A stretch of DNA of 64,000 nucleotides from UBA668 sp041394605 (GCA_041394605.1 JAWKHX010000019.1:1-64000); one strand, 5' to 3'. Shown: positions 42,958 through 52,523, numbered from the stretch's first letter. Translations and numbers: made by a program. The notes: a model not told the origin generated them from the sequence alone.

Positions 42958-44078
42958 GCCGCTGGGCGTGGGCCGAGGTCGATCCCTCGGCCATCGAGCA
43001 CAACGTCGCCACCCTGCGCTCGGTGGTGGCGCCGTCGGCGCTGTGGGCCGTGGTGAAGGCCGACGGCTACGGCCACGGGGCGGTCACGGCTGCCCGCGCC
43101 GCGGTGGCCGGCGGCGCGGATGGATTGTGCGTGGCGCTGGTGCAGGAGGGTGTGGCCCTGCGCGACGCGGGGCTGACCGTGCCGATCCTGGTGCTGTCGC
43201 CACAGCCGCCCGAGCAGATGGCAGCGGCAGTTGCCGCAGGGCTGACGCTGACCGTGCACTCGGAGGCGGGGGTGGCGGCGCTGGAGGCCGTCGGTGCGCA
43301 TCAGCATCCCGTGCACCTGAAGGTGGACACGGGCATGCATCGCGTCGGTGCCGCCACGGTGGATGCCGTGCAGGTGGCGGCGAGGATCGTCGCGTCACCG
43401 GCAACCCGGCTGGACGGTGTGTTCACCCATCTGGCCGTGGCCGACGACCCCGAGGACCCGTTCACCGACGTGCAGTTGGGGCGCTTCGACGATCTGCTCG
43501 CACTCCTGCGAATGGACGGCATCGAGCCTCCGCTGGTCCACACGGCCAACTCTGCGGCGGCCATCGCCCATCCCCGCGCCCGCCGCGGCATGGTGCGCGC
43601 CGGCATCGCCATCTACGGCATCTCGCCCGGCCCCGCGCTGGATGGGGAAGTGGCCCGCCTGGGTCTGCGGCCGGCCATGTCGCTGCACGCCCGAGTCACC
43701 CACGTGAAGCGGGTGCAGGCGGGCGAGGGCATCTCCTACGGGTTGCGCCACACGTTCGCGCGGGACACCACGGTGGCCACCGTGCCGATCGGGTACGCCG
43801 ACGGGGTGCCGCGGCGACTGCACGAGGTGGGTGGCGCGGTGCTGATCGGCGGGGCCCGCCGGCGGATCACGGGCGTGGTGACGATGGACCAACTGATGGC
43901 GGACTGCGGTGACGATTCGGTCCAGGTCGGCGACAGTGTGGTGCTGCTCGGCGAGCAGGGCGGGCAGGTGATCACCGCCGCCGACTGGGCGGACGCGCTG
44001 GGCACCATCGCCTACGAGGTGGTGTGCGGCATTTCGGCGCGCGTGGAGCGGCGGCTCACGACGCCAGGCGCGGGCTGA
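42954..44078 (+). CDS. alr: Alanine racemase
   Basis: It makes D-alanine for peptidoglycan. The PLP lysine is in LWAVVKADGYGHG (about residue 34), the catalytic tyrosine in GISYGLRHTF (about residue 264), with HLKVDTGMHRVG and RAGIAIYGISPG also conserved. The start is GTG overlapping the nnr stop, and the length is 374 residues. The glmM to alr run is a compact cell-wall precursor group. Its 3' end overlaps the convergent ABC permease by 23 bases. Confidence 0.95.
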   Translation: MSRWAWAEVDPSAIEHNVATLRSVVAPSALWAVVKADGYGHGAVTAARAAVAGGADGLCVALVQEGVALRDAGLTVPILVLSPQPPEQMAAAVAAGLTLTVHSEAGVAALEAVGAHQHPVHLKVDTGMHRVGAATVDAVQVAARIVASPATRLDGVFTHLAVADDPEDPFTDVQLGRFDDLLALLRMDGIEPPLVHTANSAAAIAHPRARRGMVRAGIAIYGISPGPALDGEVARLGLRPAMSLHARVTHVKRVQAGEGISYGLRHTFARDTTVATVPIGYADGVPRRLHEVGGAVLIGGARRRITGVVTMDQLMADCGDDSVQVGDSVVLLGEQGGQVITAADWADALGTIAYEVVCGISARVERRLTTPGAG

Positions 44079-45648
44079 GTTCGGCCAGCAGGTCCACTCC
44101 ATGCCGGTCCAGGCGGCGGAGTGCGGCGCCCACGCCGAGGCGCCACACGGCCCAGCCCCAGGCCAGCGAGGCCACCACAGGCGCATACCGCCAGGGGCCG
44201 TCGATCAGGATGGCCCCCAGCACGGCGGGGGCCAGCAGCACGGCCAGGCCGGCCATCGCGCCCATCACAGTGATGGCGTACCCGCATCCGGTGGCGCCGA
44301 CGGGCCGTTTGAACGGGTTGTCGCCGTCCACCGCGGACAATGGCGCGCTGGCGGACACCAGGGCGCCCACGCCCATCAGGCACAGCACCCCGGTGGGGGT
44401 GAGCAGCAGGTACGGCGGCAGTTCCGACCAGTGGCCGGTGGCCGCGCAGACCGCCAGCCCGGCGGCCACGAGGCCCACCACCGTACCGGCGCCGTAGGTC
44501 ACCAGCCGGGCGACCAGTTGCTCGCGGCGCACGCCGCCGCGAGCGGCGAACTCGAGCCACAGCGACGGGCTGTCGAAGCCGACGACGTTGAAGGCGTTGT
44601 TGGCGGAGAACAGCAGCCCGGTGAGCGCGGTGTACACCATCGCCCGGGGCGGGTCGGGCAACGGCAGCACCTGCAGCAGCGGGAAGCCGACGCTCAGCGC
44701 GACACCGATGATGGCCTGGGTGCGACGCATGGGTGAGCGCCACTGGTAGCGCCACTCCTTGGCCAGGCACGCGGACCGGATGCTGCCCGCCCCGGGCCAG
44801 ACCGGGCCGCGGCGGTCCGCCCGGCGGCGCTGCGGGGCGCGGGTGCTGCTGCCCACCAGCAGGCGCCCGGCGAGGCGTGCCCAGGCGGTCACCAACGCCA
44901 CGGCGGTGGCCACGGTGGCGGCAGCCCATGGCAGGGCGGCGAGCGGGTGCCCGTCGTGGCAGTGCAGCAGCGACCGCGCTGCCCAGCCCGGCGGCAGCAT
45001 CGCAAGGACGCGCAGCAGGGTGCTGTCCGCCGACGCCGCACCGGACTGGATGAGCGGCCCGGCGGACTGCGAGATCGCCCACAGCCCCACGCCGGTGAGC
45101 GACACCACCACGACCGAGATGTCGCGGCCGCGGCGGGTGCGGTTGGCCAGGCCCATCAGCGTCGCCAACGATCGGGATGCCCCGAGACCGGTGACGAACA
45201 TGGCGGCGACGGTGAGCGCGGCGATGAGGGCGGATGCCACGCCACCACCTGCCCCGGTGGCGAGCGCCGAGCAGCGCCACGGCGACCGCGACCGTGGCGG
45301 GCGAGGTGGCCGCCGAGCCGGCCATGACCGCGGCCAGTTGGCGGCGTCGCAGGGGAGGAGCGCGAGGGGTGCCGGGTCGACGGTTTCGTCCGTGCCGCCC
45401 ATCAGCAGCGGCCCGAACATCCACGCCACGGTGCCCATCGTGAAGCCGAACAGCAGCACGGCCCGCCGCGGGTCGGGCTCCATCAGCGCGGCGCCGGCGA
45501 ATGTGGTGAACCCGGCGATCGCACCACCGGCGGAGGCGATGATCGTCAGCGCGAACAGTGCCCGCCCGCGGCGGCGCAACGAGTTGCGGGTGATCGTCCA
45601 GCGCATCCGGGCGCCGAGGCGGGCGAGCCGGAGCAGGTCGGGGTTCAC
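44056..45648 (-). CDS. ABC transporter permease, ABC-2-like (frameshifts)
   Basis: A membrane protein of about 530 residues with about ten hydrophobic segments, for example ALTGLLFSANNAFNVVGF and ITVMGAMAGLAVLLAPAVLG. It pairs with the ATPase gene just upstream, which its GTG start overlaps (GTGA). Between about 45255 and 45350 the main frame gives non-membrane sequence, while the next frame gives LRRRQLAAVMAGSAATSPAT and VAVAVALLG; two compensating single-base errors restore the protein. The substrate is unknown. Confidence 0.75.
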   Translation of the reverse strand: MNPDLLRLARLGARMRWTITRNSLRRRGRALFALTIIASAGGAIAGFTTFAGAALMEPDPRRAVLLFGFTMGTVAWMFGPLLMGGTDETVDPAPLALLPCDAANWPRSWPARRPPRPPRSRSPWRCSALATGAGGGVASALIAALTVAAMFVTGLGASRSLATLMGLANRTRRGRDISVVVVSLTGVGLWAISQSAGPLIQSGAASADSTLLRVLAMLPPGWAARSLLHCHDGHPLAALPWAAATVATAVALVTAWARLAGRLLVGSSTRAPQRRRADRRGPVWPGAGSIRSACLAKEWRYQWRSPMRRTQAIIGVALSVGFPLLQVLPLPDPPRAMVYTALTGLLFSANNAFNVVGFDSPSLWLEFAARGGVRREQLVARLVTYGAGTVVGLVAAGLAVCAATGHWSELPPYLLLTPTGVLCLMGVGALVSASAPLSAVDGDNPFKRPVGATGCGYAITVMGAMAGLAVLLAPAVLGAILIDGPWRYAPVVASLAWGWAVWRLGVGAALRRLDRHGVDLLAELSPRLAS

Positions 45649-46388
45649 GCCCGCAGCCAGTCCAGTTCGCCGGCGGCGTCCAGCGGCGCCCCCACGGCGT
45701 CGGCGAACGCGTCGTCCAGCCGCTTCCCGGCGCGCACCTCGTCCAACGTGCCCTGCCGGGCGATGGCCCCGGCGGCGAGGATGGCCACGTGGTCGCACAG
45801 GCGCTCCACCGTGTCCATCACGTGCGACGAGAACACCACGGTGCCGCCACGGTGCCGGTACGTGTCCAGCACCTCGGTGATCACCCGGGCCGAGATCGGA
45901 TCCACCGACTCGAACGGCTCGTCGAGGAACAGCACCGGAGGGGCGTGCAGCAACGCGGCGGCGAGTGCGATCTTCTTGCGCATGCCGGTGGAGTAGTCGG
46001 CCACCAGGGTCTGGGCATCGGCAGTGAGGCCGAGGGTTGCCAGCAAGTCGGCGGTGCGGGAGTCCACCGTGTCGCGGGGCAGGTCGCGCAGCAGGCCGAG
46101 GTAGGTCAGCAGTTCCTCGCCGGTGAGCCGCTCGAACAGCCGCAGGTCGTCGGGCAGGACGCCCACGCGGTCCTTGATGGCCGCCGGCTCGGGCCACACG
46201 GGCTGCTCGAGGATGCGAACGGTGCCGGCGTCGGGCCGCAGCAGGCCGACCATCATCCGGATCAGCGTGGTCTTGCCAGCGCCGTTCGGCCCCACCAGCC
46301 CGTAGAACGCCCCGGCCGGGATGGCGAGATCCACCCCGCCGACCGCGACCTTGTCGCCGAACCGCTTCACCAGCCCGGCCGCATCCAC
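45645..46388 (-). CDS. ABC transporter ATP-binding protein
   Basis: The ATPase subunit for the permease downstream. It has Walker A GPNGAGKTT, signature DYSTGMRKKIALAAALL, Walker B LFLDEPFESVDP and H-loop VFSSHVMDTVE. I chose GTG 46388 (247 residues), which has AAGGAGGTG upstream though 12 bases away; a TTG at 46433 extends the frame but lacks a ribosome site. It is divergent from tsaE, with about 50 bases between the starts. Confidence 0.88.
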   Translation of the reverse strand: MDAAGLVKRFGDKVAVGGVDLAIPAGAFYGLVGPNGAGKTTLIRMMVGLLRPDAGTVRILEQPVWPEPAAIKDRVGVLPDDLRLFERLTGEELLTYLGLLRDLPRDTVDSRTADLLATLGLTADAQTLVADYSTGMRKKIALAAALLHAPPVLFLDEPFESVDPISARVITEVLDTYRHRGGTVVFSSHVMDTVERLCDHVAILAAGAIARQGTLDEVRAGKRLDDAFADAVGAPLDAAGELDWLRA

Positions 46389-46438
46389 GACGATCGCCCC
46401 ACCTCCTTGCACGATGAGGTGTCTAGCATTCAACGGCG

Positions 46439-46924
46439 ATGCTCCACCTGCGTGCCCACTCGCTGGCCGACACCCGCGCCATCGCCGATGCGCTGGCCGC
46501 GGTGGCGCGCCGCGGCGACCTCATCGTGCTGGCCGGTGAGATGGGTGCCGGGAAGACGGCGTTCGCCAAGGGGTTCGGGGAGGCGCTGGGCGTCACCGAG
46601 CCGATCACGTCGCCCACGTTCACGCTGGTCCACAGTTACGACACGCCCGGCAAGCTGACGCTGCACCACGCGGACATCTACCGCCTGTCCACCCAGCACG
46701 AGGTCGCCGACCTGGCCCTGGCCGAGCTGCTGGAGTACGACGGCGTGGTGCTGCTGGAGTGGGGCGACGTGGTGGCCCGCTCGTTGGGCGAGCACCTGCT
46801 GGTGCAACTGGACACCGACCTCGACGACGAGGACGCCCGCGACATCACCATCAGCGGCACCGGCCGCTCCTGGGCGGACCGCTGGGCGCGGATCGAGGCG
46901 GCGCTGGAGGCGTACGCATGTTGA
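46439..46924 (+). CDS. tsaE: tRNA t6A biosynthesis ATPase TsaE
   Basis: TsaE hydrolyses ATP to reset the TsaB-TsaD complex that makes t6A37 in ANN-decoding tRNAs. The 161-residue protein carries a P-loop (LAGEMGAGKT, about residue 34), SPTFTLVHSYDTPGKLTLHH and a final VVLLEWGDVV. It overlaps tsaB, and tsaE-tsaB-rimI-tsaD form one tight operon, as in many actinobacteria. Confidence 0.94.
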   Translation: MLHLRAHSLADTRAIADALAAVARRGDLIVLAGEMGAGKTAFAKGFGEALGVTEPITSPTFTLVHSYDTPGKLTLHHADIYRLSTQHEVADLALAELLEYDGVVLLEWGDVVARSLGEHLLVQLDTDLDDEDARDITISGTGRSWADRWARIEAALEAYAC

Positions 46925-47619
46925 TCCTCGGGATCGAAACGGCCACCCAGCAGGTGAGCGTCGCCATCGGCGGGCACGAAGGCGTGCTCGGCATGTTCGA
47001 GGTGTCCCGCGGGCGGCGCCACGCGGAGACCTTGGTGCCAGCCATCGAGTTTCTGTGCGCACAGGCGGACGTGCAGATCGACGAGTTCGGTGCCATTGCG
47101 GTGGACATCGGGCCGGGCCTGTTCACCGGCATGCGCGTGGGGTTGGCGGCAGGCAAGGCGATGGCCCAGGCGCTGCGCATCCCGATGATCGGGATCAGTT
47201 CGCTGGACCTGCTGGCCTTCCCGCTGCGCCACGCCGACCGCACCATCGCCGCCGTCATCGACGCCCGCAAGGGTGAGGTCTTCTACGCCTTCTACAAGCC
47301 GGTGCCGGGCGGGGTGCAGCGGGTCACCGAACCCGCGGTCGGCCGGGCGGAGGACCTGGCCGCCGACCTGATGGCCCGCGGGCAGAACGTGGTGTGCGTG
47401 GGCGACGGGGCGCTGCGCTACCGCGAAGAGATCTCGGGAGCAGCCGGCTGCGACTTCGCCGAGCAGTTCCTGGCCCATCCGTCCGCGGCGCCGCTGGTGC
47501 AGTTGGCCCACGCCCGGGCGCTGCGCGAGGACTGGGTGAACCCGTGGGAGATCCAGCCCCTCTACCTGCGGGCACCGGATGCCCAGATCAACTGGTCCAC
47601 GCGGGAGTCCGCCCGATGA
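46918..47619 (+). CDS. tsaB: tRNA t6A biosynthesis scaffold protein TsaB
   Basis: TsaB is the inactive TsaD paralogue that organises the t6A complex. MLILGIETATQQVSVAIGG opens the ASKHA fold, followed by DIGPGLFTGMRVGLAAGKAM and VIDARKGEVFYAFYK. The length of 233 residues is normal. It overlaps tsaE by 7 bases and rimI by 4. Confidence 0.94.
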   Translation: MLILGIETATQQVSVAIGGHEGVLGMFEVSRGRRHAETLVPAIEFLCAQADVQIDEFGAIAVDIGPGLFTGMRVGLAAGKAMAQALRIPMIGISSLDLLAFPLRHADRTIAAVIDARKGEVFYAFYKPVPGGVQRVTEPAVGRAEDLAADLMARGQNVVCVGDGALRYREEISGAAGCDFAEQFLAHPSAAPLVQLAHARALREDWVNPWEIQPLYLRAPDAQINWSTRESAR

Positions 47620-48158
47620 GCATGCTCGGGCGCCTGCTGCCGCGCCGCGCCTCGGCGGCCCTGATGGTGGAGCCGTTGCGTCGCCGCCACCTGGCCGGGG
47701 TGATGGAGATCGAGCAGGTCTCGTACCCGAAGCCGTGGACGCTGTCGGTCTTCCAGTCGGAACTGGGGCTGGCGGCCACTGGCGAGCGGGTGTACCTCGT
47801 GGCGCGAGAGGGCAGCCACGTGGTGGGCTACGCGGGGATGATGGTGGCGCTCGACGAGGCCCACGTCACCAATATCGCCGTGGCGCCGGCAGCCCGGCGC
47901 GGCGGGTTGGGCAACCGCCTGCTGGCGGAACTGGCGTGGGCCGCGATCGGCCGCGGGTGTACCGGCCTGACGCTGGAGGTCCGGGTCAGCAACACGGCCG
48001 CGCAGGCGCTGTACGGGGCGTTCGGCTTCGAGGCCGCAGGGGTCCGCCGCCGCTACTACGAGAACACGGAGGATGCGATCGTGATGTGGCGCCACGGGAT
48101 CCTCGAGGCGGACTTCCGCCAACTGCTGCGCGAGCGCAGTCCGGAGGCGGGGCGATGA
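47616..48158 (+). CDS. rimI: Ribosomal protein N-acetyltransferase RimI-like
   Basis: A GNAT enzyme expected to acetylate the N-terminus of S18 or other proteins. The acetyl-CoA loop reads APAARRGGLGNRLLAELAWA, preceded by VTNIAVAP, and the C-terminal NTAAQALYGAFGFEAAGVRR is the usual end. About 25 extra N-terminal residues (LGRLLPRRASAAL) precede the domain, so a later start is possible. It is in the tsa operon, where rimI is often found. Confidence 0.9.
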   Translation: MSMLGRLLPRRASAALMVEPLRRRHLAGVMEIEQVSYPKPWTLSVFQSELGLAATGERVYLVAREGSHVVGYAGMMVALDEAHVTNIAVAPAARRGGLGNRLLAELAWAAIGRGCTGLTLEVRVSNTAAQALYGAFGFEAAGVRRRYYENTEDAIVMWRHGILEADFRQLLRERSPEAGR

Positions 48159-49180
48159 GCGAGGTGACCGTGGACGACCGCACGCTGGTGCTGGGGATCG
48201 AAACGAGTTGCGACGAGACCGCTGCCGCGCTGGTGATGGGCGGGTACGACGTGGTGTCGTCGGCGGTCAGTACCCAGGTGGACCTGCACGCCGAGTTCGG
48301 TGGCGTGGTGCCCGAGGTGGCGTCGCGGGCGCACCTGGATCTGCTCAACCCGATGATCGCCAGGGCCATCGTGGAGGCCGGTGTGGGGGAGGAGCGCATC
48401 GACGCCGTGGCCTGCACGGTGGGGCCCGGATTGATCGGGGCCCTGCTGGTGGGCGTGTCGGCGGCGAAGGCGCTGGCGCTCACGTGGGGTGTGCCGTTCG
48501 TGGGCGTCAACCACATGGAGGCCCATCTGTACGCAGCCTTCCTGGAGGACCCCACGCTGGAGTTCCCCCTGGTGGTCATGCTGGTGTCCGGTGGGCACAC
48601 GATGCTGGTGGAGATGCAGGACCACGGTCGGTACCGGCTGCTCGGCCAGACCATTGACGATGCCGCAGGCGAGGCGTTCGACAAGGTGGCCCGGTTCCTC
48701 GGCCTCGGCTATCCCGGCGGCCCGGCCATCGACCGCGAAGCTCAGTACGGCGATCCGGAGGCCATCGCGTTCCCGCGGGCGATGCTGCACGACGGGCTGG
48801 ACTTCAGCTTCAGCGGGCTGAAGACGTCGGTGATGAACCATGTGCGCAAGCACCCCGACGTGTCGGCCGCCGATGTTGCAGCCTCGTTCCAGACCGCCGT
48901 GGTGGACGTGCTGGTGGCCAAGGCCCGCCGGGCCGCGGAAGCGGTGGGCGCCAAGGGCCTGGTGCTCGGCGGCGGGGTGGCGGCCAACTCGCTGCTGCGC
49001 GAGCGGTTCCTGTCCGTGTGCGCCGACGCGGGCATCCGCGGGTTCCTGCCCAGCCGCGCCATGTGCACGGACAACGCGGCGATGATCGCCGCCGCCGGAT
49101 GGCACCGGTTGCGCTCGGACGGGCCGACGGCGCTCGATGCCGGGGCCTACCCCAACCTGCGCCTGCCCCTCCTGCCATGA
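48155..49180 (+). CDS. tsaD: tRNA t6A threonylcarbamoyltransferase TsaD
   Basis: It transfers the threonylcarbamoyl group to A37 of tRNA. LVLGIETSCDETAAALV opens the protein, the metal ligands lie in NHMEAHLYAAF (about residue 112), and SGGHTMLV, GYPGGPAIDREA and LVLGGGVAANSLLRERF complete the family signature. The length is 341 residues. It overlaps rimI and the following methylase by 4 bases each. Confidence 0.96.
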   Translation: MSEVTVDDRTLVLGIETSCDETAAALVMGGYDVVSSAVSTQVDLHAEFGGVVPEVASRAHLDLLNPMIARAIVEAGVGEERIDAVACTVGPGLIGALLVGVSAAKALALTWGVPFVGVNHMEAHLYAAFLEDPTLEFPLVVMLVSGGHTMLVEMQDHGRYRLLGQTIDDAAGEAFDKVARFLGLGYPGGPAIDREAQYGDPEAIAFPRAMLHDGLDFSFSGLKTSVMNHVRKHPDVSAADVAASFQTAVVDVLVAKARRAAEAVGAKGLVLGGGVAANSLLRERFLSVCADAGIRGFLPSRAMCTDNAAMIAAAGWHRLRSDGPTALDAGAYPNLRLPLLP

Positions 49181-50274
49181 GCAGCGGCGGTCGGCTGGAC
49201 GCCTTCGTGGTGGCGGCGCCCGGGCTGGAGCCCCTGCTTCTGGACGAGTTGACCCGCCTGGACGTCCGTCCGGCGCGGGCAGTGAAGGGCGGCGTGGAGT
49301 GCTCCGTGACCTGGCCGCAGCTCTGGGCGGTGCACCTGCGGTCGCGCCTGGCCACCCGGGTGCTGGTGCGGGTGTGGCGGTTCAGGGCGACGAACTGGAG
49401 CGAGTTGGAGGCCGGGCTGCGGCGGGTGCCGTGGGGCGAGTGGTTGGCCGACGACGCCGGCGTGGCGGTGCAGGCGACCTGCTCGAAGTCGTCGGCGCTC
49501 TACCACTCCGGCGCGGTCGCGGAGCGGGCGGCCGGCATGATCGGTCGCCCGGCCGGCGACCAGGTGGTGCAGGTGCGGGTGCTGGACGACGTGGTCACGG
49601 TCAGCCTGGATGCCACCGGCCCTGCGCTGTTCAAACGCGGGTGGCGCGGCCCGTCGGGGCGCGCCCCGATGCGCGAGACGCTGGCCGCCGCACTGGTGCT
49701 GGCCTCCGGGTGGGACCGGCGCAGCCCGCTGGTCGACCCGTTCTGCGGGTCGGGCACGGTGGCCATCGAGGCCGCGATGATCGCCCGGCGGATGTCGCCC
49801 GGCCGGCACCGTCAGTTCGCCTTCCAGCAGTGGACGTCGTTCTCCGGCGAGGCGTGGGCGCGCCTGCTGCGCGGGGCCGACGGCGACGTCATCGACCGCT
49901 GCCCGCCGATCCTCGCCACGGACCGCGACGACGGTGCCGTCGCCGCTGCGTTGGAGAACGCGGCCGCCGCCGGGGTGGGGGAGCAGGTCGACGTGCAGCG
50001 CCGGTCGATCTCCGACCTGGTGCTGCCGGCCCGGCCCGGCTGGCTGGTCAGCAACCCACCGTACGGCCGGCGGGTCGGTGCCGACGTGCGCGATCTCTAT
50101 GACCGCTTCGGTCAGGTGCTGCGGTCGTCCGCCGGCGGGTGGCGGGTTGCGGTGCTCGCCGCGAAGGAGACCCCCGTCGCCCGGCTGGGCCTGCCCCTGA
50201 CGTCCGGCCTGCACACCTCCAACGGCGGCATCCCCGTGGATGTGTGGTGCGGCCCGGTCGCCCCGCCGGCCTGA
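49177..50274 (+). CDS. THUMP-type RNA methyltransferase (RlmL N-domain/YpsC-like)
   Basis: A 365-residue RNA methylase. The N-terminal 160 residues form a ferredoxin-like plus THUMP RNA-binding part (FVVAAPGLEPLLLDELTRL to LFKRGWRG). The Rossmann methylase follows, with the SAM motif PLVDPFCGSGTVAIEAAMIA and catalytic SNPPYGRR (Asn-Pro-Pro-Tyr, as in guanine-N2 methylases). It likely modifies a 23S rRNA guanine, as YpsC/RlmL do. It overlaps tsaD by 4 bases and ends the operon. Confidence 0.88.
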   Translation: MSSGGRLDAFVVAAPGLEPLLLDELTRLDVRPARAVKGGVECSVTWPQLWAVHLRSRLATRVLVRVWRFRATNWSELEAGLRRVPWGEWLADDAGVAVQATCSKSSALYHSGAVAERAAGMIGRPAGDQVVQVRVLDDVVTVSLDATGPALFKRGWRGPSGRAPMRETLAAALVLASGWDRRSPLVDPFCGSGTVAIEAAMIARRMSPGRHRQFAFQQWTSFSGEAWARLLRGADGDVIDRCPPILATDRDDGAVAAALENAAAAGVGEQVDVQRRSISDLVLPARPGWLVSNPPYGRRVGADVRDLYDRFGQVLRSSAGGWRVAVLAAKETPVARLGLPLTSGLHTSNGGIPVDVWCGPVAPPA

Positions 50275-50381
50275 GCCCCAGCCTGCCCGCGCCGGTCGGA
50301 CCGGCCGCCCATCACGCCGGTCGAGTCACGGTCGGCGGACGTCTCCGGTCGCGGCGACGGCATCACGTCCCCGCCCCCGCC

Positions 50382-50416
50382 GGAATCGAAGTCGAACCGA
50401 GTTGAACGGCGGCACC
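50382..50416 (+). repeat. Intergenic repeat, copy 1
   Basis: A 35-base unit beginning GGAATCGAAGTCGAACC. It matches the unit exactly 100 bases downstream at 28 of 35 positions. Confidence 0.6.
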
Positions 50417-50481
50417 TGTGCTCCGGAGCTGCGGGCCGTTGGTCGCCGACCGCGAGTGCGGCCGCCGAGGCCCCGCCCCAT

Positions 50482-50516
50482 CGAATCGAAATCGAAGTGA
50501 GCTGAACGGGGGCGCC
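50482..50516 (+). repeat. Intergenic repeat, copy 2
   Basis: A 35-base unit beginning CGAATCGAAATCGAAGTG. Its 13-base core CGAATCGAAATCG recurs in reverse orientation at 57571-57583. Confidence 0.6.
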
Positions 50517-50612
50517 GGAGGGCACGGCGTGTGTGGGACGGGCTGGGCGGGACGGAGAAGGTGCCCATGGATCTTGCCGAATCGGCCCACCTCGGTGTCG
50601 TCAGTACGGTCG

Positions 50613-50993
50613 ATGAGCCCGACGCCGTTCACCCTGCCGACACCGTTCACCCCGCTTCCCGCCCCCGGGCGGCTGAAGCCGATCGACACCCGCCGCGCCG
50701 TGCTGTCGGTCTTCTTCCTCCACGACGGCGGACCGCTGGCGATTCCCGAGGTCGTGGAACTCACCCACCGGCTGGCCGGCCTCGACCTGGCGGCGCTGCC
50801 CGGCGTGCCGCCGCACCGGCGGGCCAGCGACATCCTCCGCCACCAGGTCCGGGCGGGCCGGGCGGAAGTGGTCGAGCGGGGTCGCTACCGCCTCCACACC
50901 GGCATGTTCTCCACCTCCACCCGATGGCGCTGCGTCCACTGGCAGCGGGTGGTGGAATGGCGGGCACGCACCCTGCGGCCGCCGCTGCCCTGA
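50613..50993 (+). CDS. Uncharacterised protein, possible winged-helix fold
   Basis: A 126-residue protein not recognised by family. A proline-rich start (MSPTPFTLPTPFTPLPAPGR) is followed by a helical region with IPEVVELTHRLAGLDLAALP, ASDILRHQVRAGRAEVVERG and RYRLHTGMFSTSTRWR, a pattern that could be a winged helix with an RGRYRL wing. Codon choice looks like that of true genes here. It sits between the repeats and the convergent amidotransferase gene. Confidence 0.5.
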   Translation: MSPTPFTLPTPFTPLPAPGRLKPIDTRRAVLSVFFLHDGGPLAIPEVVELTHRLAGLDLAALPGVPPHRRASDILRHQVRAGRAEVVERGRYRLHTGMFSTSTRWRCVHWQRVVEWRARTLRPPLP

Positions 50994-51009
50994 CCGGCCG
51001 GGCAGCGAC

Positions 51010-51709
51010 TCAGCAGTGGGCCACGAGGGCGCTGAACAACGCCTGCTGCTGGTCGTCGCTGTCCGCGGAATCCTCCGGGTGCCACTGGGTGGCCACGGTC
51101 CAGCGGGCGGCCGGCACCTCGGCGGCGTGGATCAGGCCGTCGGCGGTGCGGCCGACCACCTCCATCCCGTCGGCCACCCGGTCAAGGGCCTGGTGGTGCA
51201 CGCAGTGCCCGGCGTGCACGGTGGTGCTGCCGATGGCCTCGGCCAGCTTGCTCCCCGGCGTCAATGGCACCTCGTGGTGGGCGAACCAGTGGGCCTCGGT
51301 GCCGATGTGCTGTTCCAGCGTGCCGCCCATCACCACGTTCAGCACCTGCATGCCCCGGCAGATGGCCAGCATCGGCAGGTCGGCGTCCAGCGCGGCACGC
51401 ACCACGGCCAACTCCACCGCGTCGTGCTCCGGCACGATGCCGTACAGCTGCTCGGCCGTGGCCTCCTGCCCGTAGTGGCGGGGGTCGATGTCGCCGCCAC
51501 CGTGCAGCGCGATGCCGTCCACCCGCCGCAGCAGCGATGGCACTTCGTCCACCAGCGCGGGGATCGGCGGCAGCATCAGCGGCACCCCGCCGCCGCGTGC
51601 CACGGCCTGGAAGTAGCGCTGGCCGGCGGCGAACGGCGCCCGCACCCTTGGCCTCGGTGGCGAGGCGGCCGACGATGAGGATGACGGGGGCGGAACCGGG
51701 GGCAGACAC
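51010..51709 (-). CDS. Class-I GATase-like hydrolase, PuuD/peptidase C26 type, copy A (frameshift)
   Basis: It resembles gamma-glutamyl-GABA hydrolase. The N-terminal strand (SAPVILIVGRLATEAKG) is in one frame from GTG 51709 and the rest in another from about 51645; one base error joins them. LHGGGDIDPRHYGQ, the nucleophile Cys in AICRGMQVLN and the catalytic His-Glu in ATQWHPEDS are all present. About 230 residues. It lies 11 bases downstream of a close paralogue on the same strand, pointing to duplication. Confidence 0.85.
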
Positions 51710-51720
51710 GGTGCGCGAGC

Positions 51721-52453
51721 CTACGCCCGCAGCCGCTCGCCCGCCGCCCGGGCCGCAGCCCGGCGGATGAGCTCGTCGTAGATCGCCTGCTGCTGCGGCT
51801 TGTGCGTGGCGGTGTCCTCCGGGTGCCACTGGGCCGCCACGACCCATGTCGCGGTGGAGCAGCTCCACGGCTTCCAGCTGGCCGTCGGGCGACCACCCGC
51901 ACGCCACCAGCGGCTCGGCCAGCTCACCCAGCCCCTGGTGGTGCACCGAATGGCAGTGCTCCAGATCGGTGGTGCCCGTGGCCTGGGCCAGCTTGCTGCC
52001 TTCGGTGAGCCGCACGGGGTGCTCCCGCATCCAGTGGTCGCTGTTGCCGATGTCCTGCACCAGCGTGCCGCCGAGCGCCACGTTCAGCACCTGCATGCCG
52101 CGGCACAGGGCCAGCATCGGCAGGTCCAGCTCGATCGCCGCCAGCGCAACGGCGATGTCCAGGTCGTCGTGGTCGGGCACGATGCCGTAGAGCGTGTCCT
52201 CGTCGGGTTCCTCGCCGTACCGCCGCGGGTCCACGTCGCCCCCGCCTGGCAGCAGCACGCCGTCGAAGTGCTGCAGCACCGTGACGGCGTTGCGGGCCAG
52301 CTGGCGGATCGGCGGCACCAGCACTGGCACCCCGCCGGCGCGGGCCACGGCCCGCGAGTACGGCTGGCTGCTGCTGAACGCGTCGCGCTTGCCCTCGTCG
52401 GAGAACGTCAGCACCCGGGCGCAGACGGCGATCAGGGGCGGCGGTGTGTCCAT
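51721..52453 (-). CDS. Class-I GATase-like hydrolase, PuuD/peptidase C26 type, copy B (frameshift)
   Basis: A second PuuD-like protein of about 243 residues. From ATG 52453 it reads MDTPPPLIAVCARVLTF, LLPGGGDVDPRRYGEEPDED, LCRGMQVLNVALGG (nucleophile Cys) and SVHHQGLGELAEPLVACGW; a frame change near 51850 leads to VVAAQWHPEDTATHKPQQQA and the end. It is divergent from the aldehyde dehydrogenase, as puuD and puuC are often near each other in putrescine breakdown. Confidence 0.85.
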
Positions 52454-52523
52454 CGCCTCCCATTGTGGCGCGCCGCCGTCGGCCCGCCCACGTCGGCGCC
52501 CTTCGGCGCTACCCTCGCTCACC

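Larger units (their letters stand above)
50275..50612. other. Intergenic region with repeats, no gene seen
   Basis: It holds a short palindrome (GCCGGTC/GACCGGC at 50291-50305) just past the methylase, which may be a terminator, and two related 35-base repeats described separately. Open frames crossing it differ in every frame and have no recognisable protein. Confidence 0.6.

Noticed and set aside
50418..50612. Longer N-terminus for the protein starting at 50613
   Set aside because: The extension would translate the second 35-base repeat, and no ribosome site supports an earlier start.
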